A DNA stretch of 64,000 bases from Saccharopolyspora flava (GCF_900116135.1 NZ_FOZX01000010.1:124001-188000), one strand, 5' to 3'. Shown: positions 33,615 through 43,208, counted from the stretch's first letter. Notes: a model not told the origin generated them from the sequence alone. Made by a program: numbers and translations.

Positions 33615-34541
33615 ATGACCGAAACCACCTCCGACCCGTTCGCCGCGGCAGCGGTGACGACGTCGAAACGCCTCTCCAGCGGCTACAGCTGGCCGGAGTG
33701 CCCGCGCTGGCACGACGGCGCGCTGCACCTGACCGACATGTACAACCACCGACTGCTCCGACTCGACGAGTCGGGGACGCCCGAGGTCGTCATCGACGGT
33801 TCGCAGCGCGAGTCGCGCAACGGCACCGAGGTGATCTTCGGTGGGTTCGGGTGGCTCCCGGACGGCCGCATCGTGGTCAACTCGATGCACGAGCGCCTGG
33901 TCCTGGCCTGGGACGGACGCGAGCTCACCGAACACGCCGACCTCAGCGGCCTGGCCACCGGCCCGATCAACGACATGGTCGTCGACGCCGACGGCCGCTG
34001 CTACATCACCCAGCTCGGCTTCGAGCTGTTCCGGGGCGAGGACGCGCGCCCCTCGCCGCTGCTGGTCGTCGAGCCCGACGGCAGCGCCCGGGTGCTCGCA
34101 GAACTCGGCGAGTTCCAGTGCGCCAACGGCATCGCCATCAGCCCGGACGGTTCGTCGGTGGTCACGGTCGAGGCGTTCGGCACCACCGTGCACGCCTTCG
34201 ACCGGGACTCGGAGGGAAGGCTCAGCCGCCCGCACGTGTTCGGCGAACTGCCCGCGCCCGGCGACGGGATGTGCCTGGACAGCGAAGGTGCGGCATGGCT
34301 GTGCTCGCCGGCCGGTGGTTTCGTCACGCGGATGCTCGACGGCGGGATGCTCACCGACGTCGTTCGGTTCGACATGACCGAGGTGATCCCGGTGGCCTGC
34401 GTCCTCGGCGGATCCGATCGGAAAACCCTCTACGTCGCGGGCGGTGTGGAGGTCTTCGACTGGGAGAAGTCCCGCCGCGAAGCCAAGGGGTCAATCTGGA
34501 CCGCCTCCGTCGACACCGGTGGCGGACAGGCCCGCCCCTGA
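33615..34541 (+). CDS. SMP-30/gluconolactonase family protein
   Basis: This 308-residue six-bladed beta-propeller of the SMP-30/gluconolaconase/LRE-like family has the YSWPECPRWHDGALHLTDM start (Glu is a metal ligand), the GPINDMVVDADGRCYITQLG blade, and NGIAISPDGSSVV with its conserved Asn. These metal-dependent hydrolases open lactones. In this setting a steroid or sugar lactone is possible; Baeyer-Villiger enzymes in the same cluster make lactones or esters. Start at ATG 33615 after GGAGGGAGACG. First gene of the SDR/P450/ferredoxin/reductase run. Confidence 0.82.
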   Translation: MTETTSDPFAAAAVTTSKRLSSGYSWPECPRWHDGALHLTDMYNHRLLRLDESGTPEVVIDGSQRESRNGTEVIFGGFGWLPDGRIVVNSMHERLVLAWDGRELTEHADLSGLATGPINDMVVDADGRCYITQLGFELFRGEDARPSPLLVVEPDGSARVLAELGEFQCANGIAISPDGSSVVTVEAFGTTVHAFDRDSEGRLSRPHVFGELPAPGDGMCLDSEGAAWLCSPAGGFVTRMLDGGMLTDVVRFDMTEVIPVACVLGGSDRKTLYVAGGVEVFDWEKSRREAKGSIWTASVDTGGGQARP

Positions 34542-34570
34542 CCACCGACTCGCGAAAGACTGGACAACAC

Positions 34571-35464
34571 ATGGAAAACCTGGACTTCACCGGTCGTGCG
34601 GTCGTCGTGACCGGTGCCGGACGCGGCATCGGCCGGGCGCACGCCCTGCTGCTGGCCTCGCGCGGTGCTTCGGTGGTGGTGGGCGACCTCGGCGCCCGCA
34701 CCAACGGCTCCGGCGTCGAGGACGGCGACCCCGCCGGTTCCGTGGTCGCCGAGATCACCGCAGCCGGTGGGAGCGCGGTGGCGGCGCGCGCCGACGTGTC
34801 CACCGAATCCGGTGCGGGAGCGATGGTCTCGGCCGCAGTCGAGCACTTCGGACAGTTGGACGCGATCATCAGCAACGCTGGCATCGTGCGCACCGCGCGC
34901 TTCGACGAGGTGGATCTCGCCGAGTACCAGCGCCACCTCGACGTGCACTACTTCGGCTCGCTGCTGCTGGCGCGCGCCGCCTGGCCGCACCTGAAGGCCT
35001 CCGGCAGCGGGCGGATCGTCAACACGATCTCGGCGGCCATGCTCGGAAACCCGCTCATGACCCACTACGGCTCTTCCAAGGGCGCGGTGTTCGGACTCAC
35101 CCGCAACCTCGCGATCGAAGGGGCCGCGCACGGCATCACCGTCAACGCCATAGCACCCGGCGCGGGCACGCGGATGGCCGAGAACTCGGCGGAATCGCTG
35201 GCGCCGGAGGTGCTGGAGTACCTGCGCACCCAGCTCCTGCCGGAACACGTCGCTCCGGTCGCGGCCTACCTCGTCCACCCCTCCTGCGCGGTGACCGGCG
35301 AGGTCTTCAACGTCGCAGGTGGCGCGGTCAACCGTATGGCCGTGGTCAACACGGCCGGCATCCACGACGCGGCTTTGACCCCGGAAATCGTCGCCGAGCG
35401 CTTCGACGAGGTCATGGCGATCACCCCGGACGCCGTAGCGCAGACCATTCCGACCGAGCAGTGA
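34571..35464 (+). CDS. SDR with C-terminal extension
   Basis: This 297-residue short-chain dehydrogenase has TGAGRGIG (14-21), SNAG (101-104), Ser154 and YGSSK (Tyr166, Lys170). An extended C-terminus (about 235-297) with NVAGGAVNRMAVVNTAGIHD resembles the fused-type 3-hydroxyacyl-CoA and 17-beta-hydroxysteroid dehydrogenases of the MFE-2 kind. It may oxidise a hydroxyl on a steroid or a side-chain acyl-CoA. It starts 29 bp after the SMP-30 gene and 17 bp before the P450 gene. Confidence 0.83.
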   Translation: MENLDFTGRAVVVTGAGRGIGRAHALLLASRGASVVVGDLGARTNGSGVEDGDPAGSVVAEITAAGGSAVAARADVSTESGAGAMVSAAVEHFGQLDAIISNAGIVRTARFDEVDLAEYQRHLDVHYFGSLLLARAAWPHLKASGSGRIVNTISAAMLGNPLMTHYGSSKGAVFGLTRNLAIEGAAHGITVNAIAPGAGTRMAENSAESLAPEVLEYLRTQLLPEHVAPVAAYLVHPSCAVTGEVFNVAGGAVNRMAVVNTAGIHDAALTPEIVAERFDEVMAITPDAVAQTIPTEQ

Positions 35465-35481
35465 CCTCCGAGGAGACAGCG

Positions 35482-36696
35482 ATGACGCAGACCGCCGAAT
35501 ACCCCTTCGCCCCGCTTCCGATGGAGCAGGCCGCCGAGCACATCCGCGCAATCCTGCGCGATCGACCCATGACCAAGGTGACCATGCCCGTCGGCGGCGA
35601 CGTTTGGGTGGTGCACCGGAACAAGGCCGCCAAGGAGCTGCTGAGCGACAAGCGGTTCGTGCGCGAACCGTTCCGCACCGGTGAGCGCGAGGTGCCGTTC
35701 ATGGCGCCGTTCCCGGACATGCTGCGCTCCACGCTGCAGTTCGAGGACCCGCCGCAGCACACGAAGCTGCGCAAGCTCGTGCAGAAGGGCATCACCCCGC
35801 GCCGGGTCAAGGCCATGCGCGAGTCGGCCGTGGCCTTCGCCAACGAGCTCATCGACCAGATGGTCGCCAAGGGCGGTACTCGTGATCTGATCAGCGAATA
35901 CGCGATGTCGCTGCCGATCCAGATGCTCTCGGACCTGCTGGGCGTTCCGGTGGAGGACCGGGCGCGGTTCGAGCACTGGAGTTCATCGTTCCTGGAGACC
36001 TCCGGCAAGACCGTCGAGGAGATGGGGCAGGACGTCGCCGAGCTGGCCGCCTACATGAGCGAGCTGATCGCCCGCCGCCGCGAGGAGCCGCGCGAGGACC
36101 TGCTCAGCGCGCTGGCCAACGCCCGTGACAAGGACGAAACGCTCACCGACGACGAGATCCTGCCGATCGCGTTCATCCTCATCATCGGCGGGTTCGACAA
36201 CACCGCGACGTTCTTGGCGTCCGGGGTGCTGGCGCTGCTGCGCTCGGACGACCAGCGCGAACGCCTGCTGGCCGACATCGACGGTCTCGCGTCCACCGCC
36301 GCCGAGGAGGTGCTGCGGCACGGGCGCACCGCGGTCAGCCTGCAGATGGGCGGGGGTGGGAGCCTCGTGCCGTTCGTGGCCACCGAGGACGTCGAGATCG
36401 ACGGGCAGCTGGTCAAGGAGGGGGAGGCCATCGCGGTCGACCCGGGCCTGGCCGGGCACGATCCGGAGGTCTTCGACGACCCGTTCCGCTTCGACATCGG
36501 ACGTACCGACAACCCGCACCTGACGCTGAGCCACGGCCTGCACCACTGCCTGGGAGCTCCGCTGGCCCGGATGGAGCTGCAGGTCGGCATCACCGAGCTC
36601 TTCCGCAGACTGCCCGGACTGCGCCTGGACGGCGAGCCCACCTACAGCAGCGAGCACATCTCGCAGCCGATGACCTCCATGCCCGTGGCGTGGTGA
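35482..36696 (+). CDS. Cytochrome P450
   Basis: This 404-residue soluble bacterial P450 has the I-helix IIGGFDNTAT (about residues 234-243) with the acid/Thr pair, the ExxR motif EEVLR, and heme ligand Cys356 in LTLSHGLHHCLGAPLAR. The usual Phe-Gly of the heme loop (FGxGxHxC) is replaced by Leu-Ser, which is uncommon. ATG after GAGGAGACAGCG. Ferredoxin and ferredoxin reductase genes follow at once, making a complete three-component class I system. It probably hydroxylates a steroid or terpenoid aglycone. The CYP family cannot be assigned here. Confidence 0.88.
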   Translation: MTQTAEYPFAPLPMEQAAEHIRAILRDRPMTKVTMPVGGDVWVVHRNKAAKELLSDKRFVREPFRTGEREVPFMAPFPDMLRSTLQFEDPPQHTKLRKLVQKGITPRRVKAMRESAVAFANELIDQMVAKGGTRDLISEYAMSLPIQMLSDLLGVPVEDRARFEHWSSSFLETSGKTVEEMGQDVAELAAYMSELIARRREEPREDLLSALANARDKDETLTDDEILPIAFILIIGGFDNTATFLASGVLALLRSDDQRERLLADIDGLASTAAEEVLRHGRTAVSLQMGGGGSLVPFVATEDVEIDGQLVKEGEAIAVDPGLAGHDPEVFDDPFRFDIGRTDNPHLTLSHGLHHCLGAPLARMELQVGITELFRRLPGLRLDGEPTYSSEHISQPMTSMPVAW

Positions 36697-36727
36697 CCGA
36701 CACCTGATCGAACAAGAAAGCCCTGAC

Positions 36728-37045
36728 ATGCCCAAGGTCTTCTACACCCTGCCTGACGGAACCGAACGCGTCGTAGAGGCAGCTGCCGGCGATTCGGTGA
36801 TGCAGACAGCTGTGCGCAACGGCGTCACCGGCATCGTCGCCCAGTGCGGCGGCGAACTGTCCTGCGCGACCTGCCACGTGTTCGTCGACGCCGACGAGCT
36901 GGCGGCCTTCCCCGCGCCGAGCGAGGACGAGGAGGACATGCTCGACGGCACCGCCGTGGATCGGGAGGACACCTCACGCCTGTCCTGCCAGCTGGTCCTG
37001 GCCGACCGGGACCTGCACGTGGTCATCGCGGACGAGCAGCTGTGA
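36728..37045 (+). CDS. [2Fe-2S] ferredoxin, adrenodoxin type
   Basis: This 105-residue ferredoxin has the cluster cysteines in AQCGGELSCATCHVF and a fourth in LSCQLV, the C-x5-C-x2-C-x(n)-C arrangement of adrenodoxin/putidaredoxin proteins. It should carry electrons from the reductase downstream to the P450 upstream. The stop overlaps the reductase GTG by 4 bp. Confidence 0.92.
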   Translation: MPKVFYTLPDGTERVVEAAAGDSVMQTAVRNGVTGIVAQCGGELSCATCHVFVDADELAAFPAPSEDEEDMLDGTAVDREDTSRLSCQLVLADRDLHVVIADEQL

Positions 37046-38262
37046 GCGGACTGCTGATCGTCGGCGCGTCCCAGGCGGGCGTCCAACTCGCCTGCAGCGC
37101 GCGGGAACTCGGCTGGGACCGGCCGGTGACGATCATCGGCGCCGAACCGCACCCGCCCTACGCCCGCCCGTCGCTGTCGAAGGCGTTCCTGAAGAGCAAC
37201 GCCGCTTCGCTGGAACTGCGCAGCGCGGAGTTCTACGCCGAGCACGACATCGAGCTGGTGCTGGGTGATGCGGTGACCGAGTTGCGTTCGGATGCCGTGA
37301 TCACCGCGTCCGGGCGGAGGATCGGCTTCGAGCGGTTGGCGTTGGCCACCGGTTCCCGGCCACGTCGATTGCCGATCGACGGCGCCGAGTTGCCGGGCGT
37401 GCACGTGCTGCGGGGGCTCGACGACGCGCAGGCGTTGCGCGCCGAACTGGAACGCGCACCCGAGGTGGTGGTGATCGGCGGCGGGTTCGTGGGGCTCGAA
37501 GTGGCCGGTACCGCAGCCGCCCTCGGGTGCCGGGTCGTGGTGCTGGAAGCCGGGCCGGCGCTGATGGGCAGGGCCGTGGGATCAGCCACTGCGGAGTTCG
37601 TGCGCCGCGCCCACGAGCGCACCGGGATCGAGGTGCGCACCGGAGTGCTCCCGCAGCGCATCGTCGGTGACGACCGGGTGGCAGGCGTGGACCTGGCCGA
37701 CGGAACCCGGCTCCGGGCATCGCTGGTCGTGGTGGGCGTGGGAGTCGAACCGGTCGACGAGCTGGCTCGCGGTGCCGGGCTGAAGTGCGACAACGGTGTC
37801 GTGGTGGACGAGTTCTCGGTGACCTCGGACGGCCGGACGCTGGCCGTCGGGGACTGCGCGAACCTGCCCGACCCGTCACCGGTGCCCGGGCCATCGCCGA
37901 GGTTGCGGCTGGAGAGCGTGGACAACGCCGTCGAGCAGGCCCGCGCGGCGGCGACCACGCTCGTCGGCGATCCGCGCCCGTACCGAGGGGTGCCGTGGTT
38001 CTGGTCCGAACAGCCCTCGGCGAAGCTCCAGATCGCGGGCTTGGCAGCCACTTCGGACGACGAAGTGGTCCGTCCCGCCCTGCGCGAGGGCCAGCAGACG
38101 GTGCTGCGCTACCGCGACGGCGTCCTGGTGGCGGCCGAATGCGTCAACGCACCGGCCGAGTTCCTGGCCGCCCGCCGTGCCATCGCAGGGGGCACGCCGC
38201 TCAGCGCGGACACCGCCAGGCTGCCGGGCAAGCTGAAGGACCTCCTGGTCGCCCGAACCTGA
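37042..38262 (+). CDS. NAD(P)H-dependent ferredoxin reductase
   Basis: This 406-residue FAD protein is of the putidaredoxin-reductase type. An N-terminal FAD motif LLIVGASQAGVQLACSARE is followed by the PYARPSLSKAFL segment, a second nucleotide motif VVVIGGGFVGLEVAGTAAAL (about 143-162) and LAVGDCANLPD (about 273). It has a C-terminal WFWSEQ domain. It reduces the preceding ferredoxin for the P450. GTG start coupled to the ferredoxin stop. It ends 16 bp from the convergent hsaE-like gene. Confidence 0.9.
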   Translation: MSGLLIVGASQAGVQLACSARELGWDRPVTIIGAEPHPPYARPSLSKAFLKSNAASLELRSAEFYAEHDIELVLGDAVTELRSDAVITASGRRIGFERLALATGSRPRRLPIDGAELPGVHVLRGLDDAQALRAELERAPEVVVIGGGFVGLEVAGTAAALGCRVVVLEAGPALMGRAVGSATAEFVRRAHERTGIEVRTGVLPQRIVGDDRVAGVDLADGTRLRASLVVVGVGVEPVDELARGAGLKCDNGVVVDEFSVTSDGRTLAVGDCANLPDPSPVPGPSPRLRLESVDNAVEQARAAATTLVGDPRPYRGVPWFWSEQPSAKLQIAGLAATSDDEVVRPALREGQQTVLRYRDGVLVAAECVNAPAEFLAARRAIAGGTPLSADTARLPGKLKDLLVART

Positions 38263-38278
38263 CGATGTCCGCGGCGAC

Positions 38279-39067
38279 CTACGGTCCGACGGTGAGCCGG
38301 ACGGTGCCGAGGCGGTCGAACTCGGCGAAGAACTCGTCGCCCTCGGACATCGGGACCGCCGCGTGCAGAGCCCCGGTCATCACGAGGTGACCGGGTTCGA
38401 GGGCGACGCCGTTGCGGGCGAGGACGTTGGCGAGCCAGGCCACCACCGCGACCGGGTCGCCCAGCGCGGCAGCCCCGGCCCCGGTGTCGACGAGGTTTCC
38501 GTTGCGGGACAGCACCATTCCCACCAACCGGGGATCGGCGACCTCGTCGAACGGGACGACCCGGTCCGACAGCGCGAGGGCGCCGTTGGAGGCCAGGTCG
38601 GCGACCGTGTCGGCCAGCTCGATCCGCCAGTCCGCGATCCGCGAGTCCACGATCTCCAACCCGGCCACGACCCCGCTGATGGCCTGCCGCGCCTGCTCCA
38701 CCGTCACGTCCGGCCCCTCCAGACGAGTCCCGAGCACGAACACGATCTCGGCCTCGATCTTCGGCGCGATGAACCCGCGCAGGCTCACGGTGCCGCCGTC
38801 GCGGTATCGGGTGGAAGCCAGGACCGGTCCGTGGTCGGGGGAGTTGACGCCGAGCATCCGCTGCATGGGTGCCGAGGTCACCCCGACCTTGTGCCCGATG
38901 ATGTCGTCTCCATCGGCCAGGAGCATCGACACCAGCTCGCGCTGGATGGCGTAGCCCTCGTCCATGCCCAGCGTCGGATCCTCGTCGGTGAACGGGGCGA
39001 TCGGCTCGCGCGTCGCCCGAGCCCGGTACAGCGCCAGGGCGCGCTGCCGTGCCAGTTCGGGGGTCAC
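38279..39067 (-). CDS. hsaE: 2-hydroxypenta-2,4-dienoate hydratase (HsaE-like)
   Basis: This 262-residue hydratase of the MhpD/HsaE family has IIGHKVGVTSAPMQRMLGV, KIEAEIVFVLG with the metal-binding Glu pair, GLEIVDSRIADW and a C-terminal GDEFFAEFDRLGTVRLTV. It adds water to the dienoate released by the C-C hydrolase, giving 4-hydroxy-2-oxo acid for the aldolase. The GTG overlaps the aldolase stop. Length is equal to that of HsaE of mycobacteria. It is the last gene of the hsaG-F-E run. Confidence 0.88.
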   Translation of the reverse strand: MTPELARQRALALYRARATREPIAPFTDEDPTLGMDEGYAIQRELVSMLLADGDDIIGHKVGVTSAPMQRMLGVNSPDHGPVLASTRYRDGGTVSLRGFIAPKIEAEIVFVLGTRLEGPDVTVEQARQAISGVVAGLEIVDSRIADWRIELADTVADLASNGALALSDRVVPFDEVADPRLVGMVLSRNGNLVDTGAGAAALGDPVAVVAWLANVLARNGVALEPGHLVMTGALHAAVPMSEGDEFFAEFDRLGTVRLTVGP

Positions 39068-40092
39068 CGGTCGGCCGCCAGGGACAGCGCGACGTCGATG
39101 ATCATGTCCTCCTGGCCGCCGACGTAACCGAGCTCACCGCAGCGCTTGAGGATCTCGTGCGCGGGCACGCCGTAGCGCTCCGCGGCGGTCTCGGCGTGCA
39201 GCAGGAACGACGAGTACACCCCGGCCCAGCCCTGCACGATCGCGTTGCGGTCCATCTTCGGCCACCGGTTCAGGTACGGGCGCACGACCTCCTCAGCGGC
39301 GTGCAGCAGACCCATCACGTCCAGTCCAGTGGTCACGCCGAGGCGGTCGAAGACCGCGGCCAGGACCTCGGTGGGGGAGTTGCCGGCACCCGCGCCCAGC
39401 GCGCACAGCGAGCCGTCGATGTAGCGCACACCGACCTCCTGGGCGATCACCGAGTTCGCGACGCCGAAGCTGAGGTTCTGGTGCCCGTGGTAGCCCACCC
39501 ACGCCTGGTCACCGACCTCGGCGACCAGCGCCTCGAAGCGGTCGCGCGCCTCGTGCATCAGCAGCGCGCCCGCCGAGTCGGTGCAGTACGGGGCCTGGCA
39601 ACCGGCGTCGACCATGATGCGCGCCTGCTTGGCCAGGTCCTCCGGGCTGGTGCGGTGGGCCATCATGAGGAACCCGGCGGTCTCCATGCCCAGCTCGCGC
39701 GCTGCCTCGAAGTGCTGCGGTGACACGTCGGCCTCGGTGCAGTGCGTGGCCACCCGGACCATGTCGGCGCCGGCATCGCGGGCCATCTTGAGGTGCTCGA
39801 CGGTACCGATGCCCGGCACCAGCAGGACCGCGATCTTCGCCTGCGCGGCCTCCTCGCGGGCGGCGGCGATCAGGTGCCTCTCGTCAGTGTGCGAGAAGCC
39901 GTAGTTGAACGAAGAACCGCCGAGCCCGTCGCCGTGGGTGACCTCGATGACCTCGACCCCGGCGGCGTCCAGCGCCCGGACGGTGTCTCGGACCTGGGCT
40001 TCGGTGAACCGGTGTGCCATGGCGTGCGAACCGTCGCGCAGCGTGGTGTCGATGATGCGGACGTCGTGGGCCAGCGGCGGTCGGGCGCTCAT
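39064..40092 (-). CDS. hsaF: 4-hydroxy-2-oxovalerate aldolase (HsaF-like)
   Basis: This 342-residue aldolase has the N-terminal HMGL-type signature [20 protein letters not shown] (11-30) and metal-binding [10 protein letters not shown] (His202, His204). It cleaves 4-hydroxy-2-oxo acids to pyruvate and an aldehyde, which is passed through a channel to the partner dehydrogenase HsaG. The start ATG overlaps the hsaG stop by 4 bp, as expected for a tight complex. Confidence 0.92.
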   Translation of the reverse strand: MSARPPLAHDVRIIDTTLRDGSHAMAHRFTEAQVRDTVRALDAAGVEVIEVTHGDGLGGSSFNYGFSHTDERHLIAAAREEAAQAKIAVLLVPGIGTVEHLKMARDAGADMVRVATHCTEADVSPQHFEAARELGMETAGFLMMAHRTSPEDLAKQARIMVDAGCQAPYCTDSAGALLMHEARDRFEALVAEVGDQAWVGYHGHQNLSFGVANSVIAQEVGVRYIDGSLCALGAGAGNSPTEVLAAVFDRLGVTTGLDVMGLLHAAEEVVRPYLNRWPKMDRNAIVQGWAGVYSSFLLHAETAAERYGVPAHEILKRCGELGYVGGQEDMIIDVALSLAADR

Positions 40093-40997
40093 GCCTGTGC
40101 TCCGTTCGTGCGGGCGGCGGCCATCTGCTCTCCGGTGCGGGCCGCGGCGGCGGTCATGATGTCGAGATTGCCCGCGTAGGGCGGCAGGTAGTCGCCGTTG
40201 CCCGCGACCTCCAGGAACATCGCCACGCGGGCGTTGCCGTTCCACCCCGGGCGCGGCCGGTCGAACTGCGGCTCGGCGCGCAGGGTGTAGCCGGGGACGT
40301 ACTGCTGGACCTCGGCGACCATCGCGTGCACGGAGGCGGTGATCGCGTCCTGGTCGGCATCCGGGCGGATCATGCAGAACACGGTGTCGCGCATGATCAT
40401 CGGCGGTTCGATCGGGTTGAGGATGATGATCGCCTTGCCCTCCTCGGCACCACCGACGTCGGCGACCGCACCAGAAGTGGTGTGAGTGAACTCGTCGATG
40501 TTGGCCCGCGTTCCGGGTCCGGCCGAGCGCGACGACACCGAGGCGACGATCTCGGCGTAGGGCACCGGGGTCACGCGCGAGACCGCGTGCACCATCGGGA
40601 TGGTGGCCTGGCCACCGCAGGTGATCATCGAGACGTTCCGGGCGTCGAGGTGCTCGGTTCCGTTGACCGGCGGGCAGACCATCGGACCGAGGTGCGCCGG
40701 GGTCAGGTCCACCGCCTGGATGCCGGCCTCGGCGTAGCGCGGGGCGTTGGCGATGTGCGCCTTCGCCGAGGTCGCCTCGAACACGATCTGCGGCAGCGGT
40801 TCTTGCCGCAGCAGCCAGTCCACGCCGTCCGCGGAGGTCTCGATGCCCTGGGCACGCGCCCGCGCGAGGCCGTCGGATTCCACGACGCCGACCATGTACC
40901 GGACGTCGATGATCTCGCTTCGGACCAGCTTGGCCAGCAGGTCGGTGCCGATGTTGCCCGGGCCGACGATCGCCGCCGTCACTCGGTTGTCTGTCAT
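40089..40997 (-). CDS. hsaG: Acylating acetaldehyde/propionaldehyde dehydrogenase (HsaG-like)
   Basis: This 302-residue enzyme has NAD-binding [18 protein letters not shown] (8-25) and catalytic Cys127 in [10 protein letters not shown]. It oxidises the aldehyde from HsaF to acyl-CoA. The start is set at MTDNRVTAA; the 20 upstream codons overlap promoter sequence. It is first in the hsaGFE operon, with a 418-bp upstream gap that contains a TCCCG-N5-CGGGA site. Confidence 0.92.
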   Translation of the reverse strand: MTDNRVTAAIVGPGNIGTDLLAKLVRSEIIDVRYMVGVVESDGLARARAQGIETSADGVDWLLRQEPLPQIVFEATSAKAHIANAPRYAEAGIQAVDLTPAHLGPMVCPPVNGTEHLDARNVSMITCGGQATIPMVHAVSRVTPVPYAEIVASVSSRSAGPGTRANIDEFTHTTSGAVADVGGAEEGKAIIILNPIEPPMIMRDTVFCMIRPDADQDAITASVHAMVAEVQQYVPGYTLRAEPQFDRPRPGWNGNARVAMFLEVAGNGDYLPPYAGNLDIMTAAAARTGEQMAAARTNGAQA

Positions 40998-41415
40998 GTT
41001 CGCACTCTCACGCCTGGCGGGGCGCGGCGAGATGCGTTCGCCCGCTGACCGGGACACTCATTGGTGGGTGACTCGAGGCTCGTCTGCTCAACGGGACCGT
41101 CCGATGTCCGCAGGTCTGTCTTCGGATTGGATGCGGTAATGACAGCTGGATCCGTGGGGTCGGTCCCGCAGAGCGGGTCGGGCACCAGAAGAAGACCATC
41201 CTGGAGACCGGCACGACGGACAGCGTTGACATGTTCGGGCTCCCGGTGGTGATGCTCACCGTTCGTGGTGCCAAACCTGGCAAGGACGTCGAACAAGGGA
41301 ACGTGGAAAGGCTGATGAGGGGAACGGCATCTCGGGAGTTCCTGGCGGAGGTGCGGCGGAGGCCGCGGCGTTCGACGGGCGCTGCGGCCTCCGGTTCAGC
41401 GTCCGTGATGCACCG
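40998..41415. other. hsaG upstream region with decayed nitroreductase fragment
   Basis: No intact gene is present. It contains one good palindrome (41040-41054) and a weaker TCCCGCAGAGCGGGT (41164-41178). A plus-strand frame reads WIRGVGPAERVG ... TDSVDMFGLPVVMLTVRGAK (about 41140-41290), like the N-terminus of F420-dependent DDN-type nitroreductases. It has no intact start or C-terminus. Confidence 0.45.
41040..41054. promoter_or_regulatory. TCCCG-N5-CGGGA-type site upstream of hsaG
   Basis: GCCCGCTGACCGGGA differs from the consensus at the first base only. It lies 43 bp upstream of the hsaG start, within the expected promoter. Confidence 0.5.
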
Positions 41416-42303
41416 TCAGGAGAAGTCCCACTGGTGTCCCCAGTAGCTGTCGGCGGTGATCTCTTCGGCGGAGTAGTGGTCGTCGTCGACCAGCATGCCT
41501 TCGCAGCCGACTTCGAGGTCCCAGCCGCCGGGAGTGCGGGCGTAGAAGGACACCATCTTGTCATTGGTGTGTCTGCCCAACGTCGAGGACACGTGATACC
41601 CCTTGGCGGTGAGGCGGTCCAGAGCGCGGCCGACCTCGTCGAGGGTTTCGCACTCGACCATGATGTGCACCAGAGCAGGGGACTTCAGCTCTGCTGAGGG
41701 CAGGATCGCCAAGCTGTGGTGGCGGGGGTTGACGCCCATGAACCGCAGCCGCACCGGCCCGGTCTCGGGCGGAGTGGGCAGACGGAACGCGCCCCGGTTG
41801 TGGAAGCCGAGGGTTTCGTCGTAGAAGCTGAACGCGCCGTCGAGGTCGTCGACCGGCACGACGACGTGACCGAGGCCGAGTTCGCCCGCCACGAAACGGT
41901 TTCCGTACGGTGTGGCCAGCGGGGAGTGGTCCAGCGCAGATCCGTGGAAGATCTCGGTCGGCGTGCCGCCCGGTGCGTTGAAGGTGAAGCCCGCTTCGAC
42001 CCGGCGCAGGTCGGCCTCCTCCTGGGAAAGCGGCTTGGTGGCCACGCCCGCGGACTCGACGGACTCGCGCACCCGGGCCAGTGCCTGACCGTCTCCGACC
42101 TCCCAGCCGACGGCTTCGACCCGGTCGGTGTCGCCGGGGAGCACGACGAGCCGCGCGGGGCGCTCGTCGATGCGCAGGTACAGCGCCTCGTCCGCGGGTC
42201 CGTCGCCGAAGGCGAAACCGATGACCTCGCCTGCGAATTCCTTCCACTTCGGCATGTCGGTGGCGCGGACCCGGACGTAGCCGAGCGCCTTGATGTCGGT
42301 CAT
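41416..42303 (-). CDS. hsaC: Extradiol ring-cleavage dioxygenase (HsaC-like)
   Basis: This 295-residue two-domain extradiol dioxygenase has metal ligands visible as His in ELGLGHVVVPV (about 146), His in NPRHHSLAIL (about 211) and Glu in GGWDLEVGCEG (about 262). It opens a catecholic ring by meta cleavage; in the steroid pathway the substrate is 3,4-DHSA, made by HsaAB. The ATG overlaps the hsaD stop by 4 bp. It is the last gene of the hsaA-D-C run. Confidence 0.9.
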   Translation of the reverse strand: MTDIKALGYVRVRATDMPKWKEFAGEVIGFAFGDGPADEALYLRIDERPARLVVLPGDTDRVEAVGWEVGDGQALARVRESVESAGVATKPLSQEEADLRRVEAGFTFNAPGGTPTEIFHGSALDHSPLATPYGNRFVAGELGLGHVVVPVDDLDGAFSFYDETLGFHNRGAFRLPTPPETGPVRLRFMGVNPRHHSLAILPSAELKSPALVHIMVECETLDEVGRALDRLTAKGYHVSSTLGRHTNDKMVSFYARTPGGWDLEVGCEGMLVDDDHYSAEEITADSYWGHQWDFS

Positions 42304-43178
42304 CGTTCCTCCTGCTGGTCGTCGCGGGTGAGGAATTCCAACACCACGCGTTCGAAGTCGTTCTGGCGTTCCTGCATGGCCCAGTGGCCGCAGTTGGGGA
42401 ACACGTGCAGTTCGGCGTTGCGCAGGGTGCGCAGCGGGTGCAGCGCGGATTCCAGGGGCGTCACGCGGTCGTCGCGTCCGTAGGTCAGCAGCACCGGATG
42501 CGCGACCTCGCCCGTCCTCGCCCACAGCGGGGTTCCGGCGGCGGCGCCGGGACGCATGGCGGCGCGGTAGAAGTCCCGGACGAAGTCCACGCCGCCCGGC
42601 GCGGACGCGGTCTTCCAGCGCTCCTCGATGCGTTCCTCGGTGAGGAACCGCTGGTCACCCACCATGGCGCGCATCCAGGAGACCAGCCGCTCGCGGGTGG
42701 GGTCCTCGCAGAACTCGATGAGCAGCCGGATGCCTTCGGTCGGTTGGGGTGCCAGCAGCGGTGGCGCGATGCCACCGGGCCCCATCAACACCATGCGGCG
42801 AACGCGATCGGGGTGCTCCAGCGCGAGAGAGGTCGCGACCATCCCGCCCAGCGAGTTGCCGACCACGTCGACGGTGTCGAGCCCTTCGGCGTCGAGCACG
42901 CGCAGCAGCGCGTCCACGGATGTCGTGGAGTACGGTGCGGCGGTGAGATCAGGGCGATGGCTCTCGCCGAATCCCGGCTGATCGGGGATGATTACGGTGT
43001 GATCGCGGGAGAACACCGGGACGTTCGCCCCGAAGTTCGCCCAGCCGCTCACGCCCGGACCGGACCCGTGGATCAGCAGCAGACCACGCCCCTCGCCTGC
43101 CCGGTGGTAGTGCAGCGGTTCCGCCCCGCCGAGGGTGCGGGAGGTCTGCTCCCGGAGTTCGGAATTGCCGGTGGTCAT
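42300..43178 (-). CDS. hsaD: Meta-cleavage product hydrolase (HsaD-like)
   Basis: This 292-residue alpha/beta hydrolase of the C-C bond hydrolase family has oxyanion HGSGPGVSGWANF (about 37-49), nucleophile Ser109 in VGNSLGG, acid Asp in GRDDRVTP (about 236), and His265 in CGHWAM. The HGSGPG motif and Ser-His-Asp triad match BphD/HsaD enzymes, which hydrolyse the 4,9-DSHA-type ring-cleavage product. Length matches HsaD of Mycobacterium tuberculosis. Coupled to hsaC. Confidence 0.92.
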   Translation of the reverse strand: MTTGNSELREQTSRTLGGAEPLHYHRAGEGRGLLLIHGSGPGVSGWANFGANVPVFSRDHTVIIPDQPGFGESHRPDLTAAPYSTTSVDALLRVLDAEGLDTVDVVGNSLGGMVATSLALEHPDRVRRMVLMGPGGIAPPLLAPQPTEGIRLLIEFCEDPTRERLVSWMRAMVGDQRFLTEERIEERWKTASAPGGVDFVRDFYRAAMRPGAAAGTPLWARTGEVAHPVLLTYGRDDRVTPLESALHPLRTLRNAELHVFPNCGHWAMQERQNDFERVVLEFLTRDDQQEER

Positions 43179-43208
43179 GGGCCTCCTTCGTTGAAATGTG
43201 CGGAAGTG

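Noticed and set aside
32262-34235. 657-codon minus-strand frame across the KstD-like and SMP-30 genes
   Set aside because: It is antisense to two proteins with clear signatures and has no domain of its own.
41083-41098. CTGCTCAACGGGACCG as partner of the 41040 site
   Set aside because: Only one half (CGGGA) is preserved and the spacing is 42 bp rather than 31 bp.
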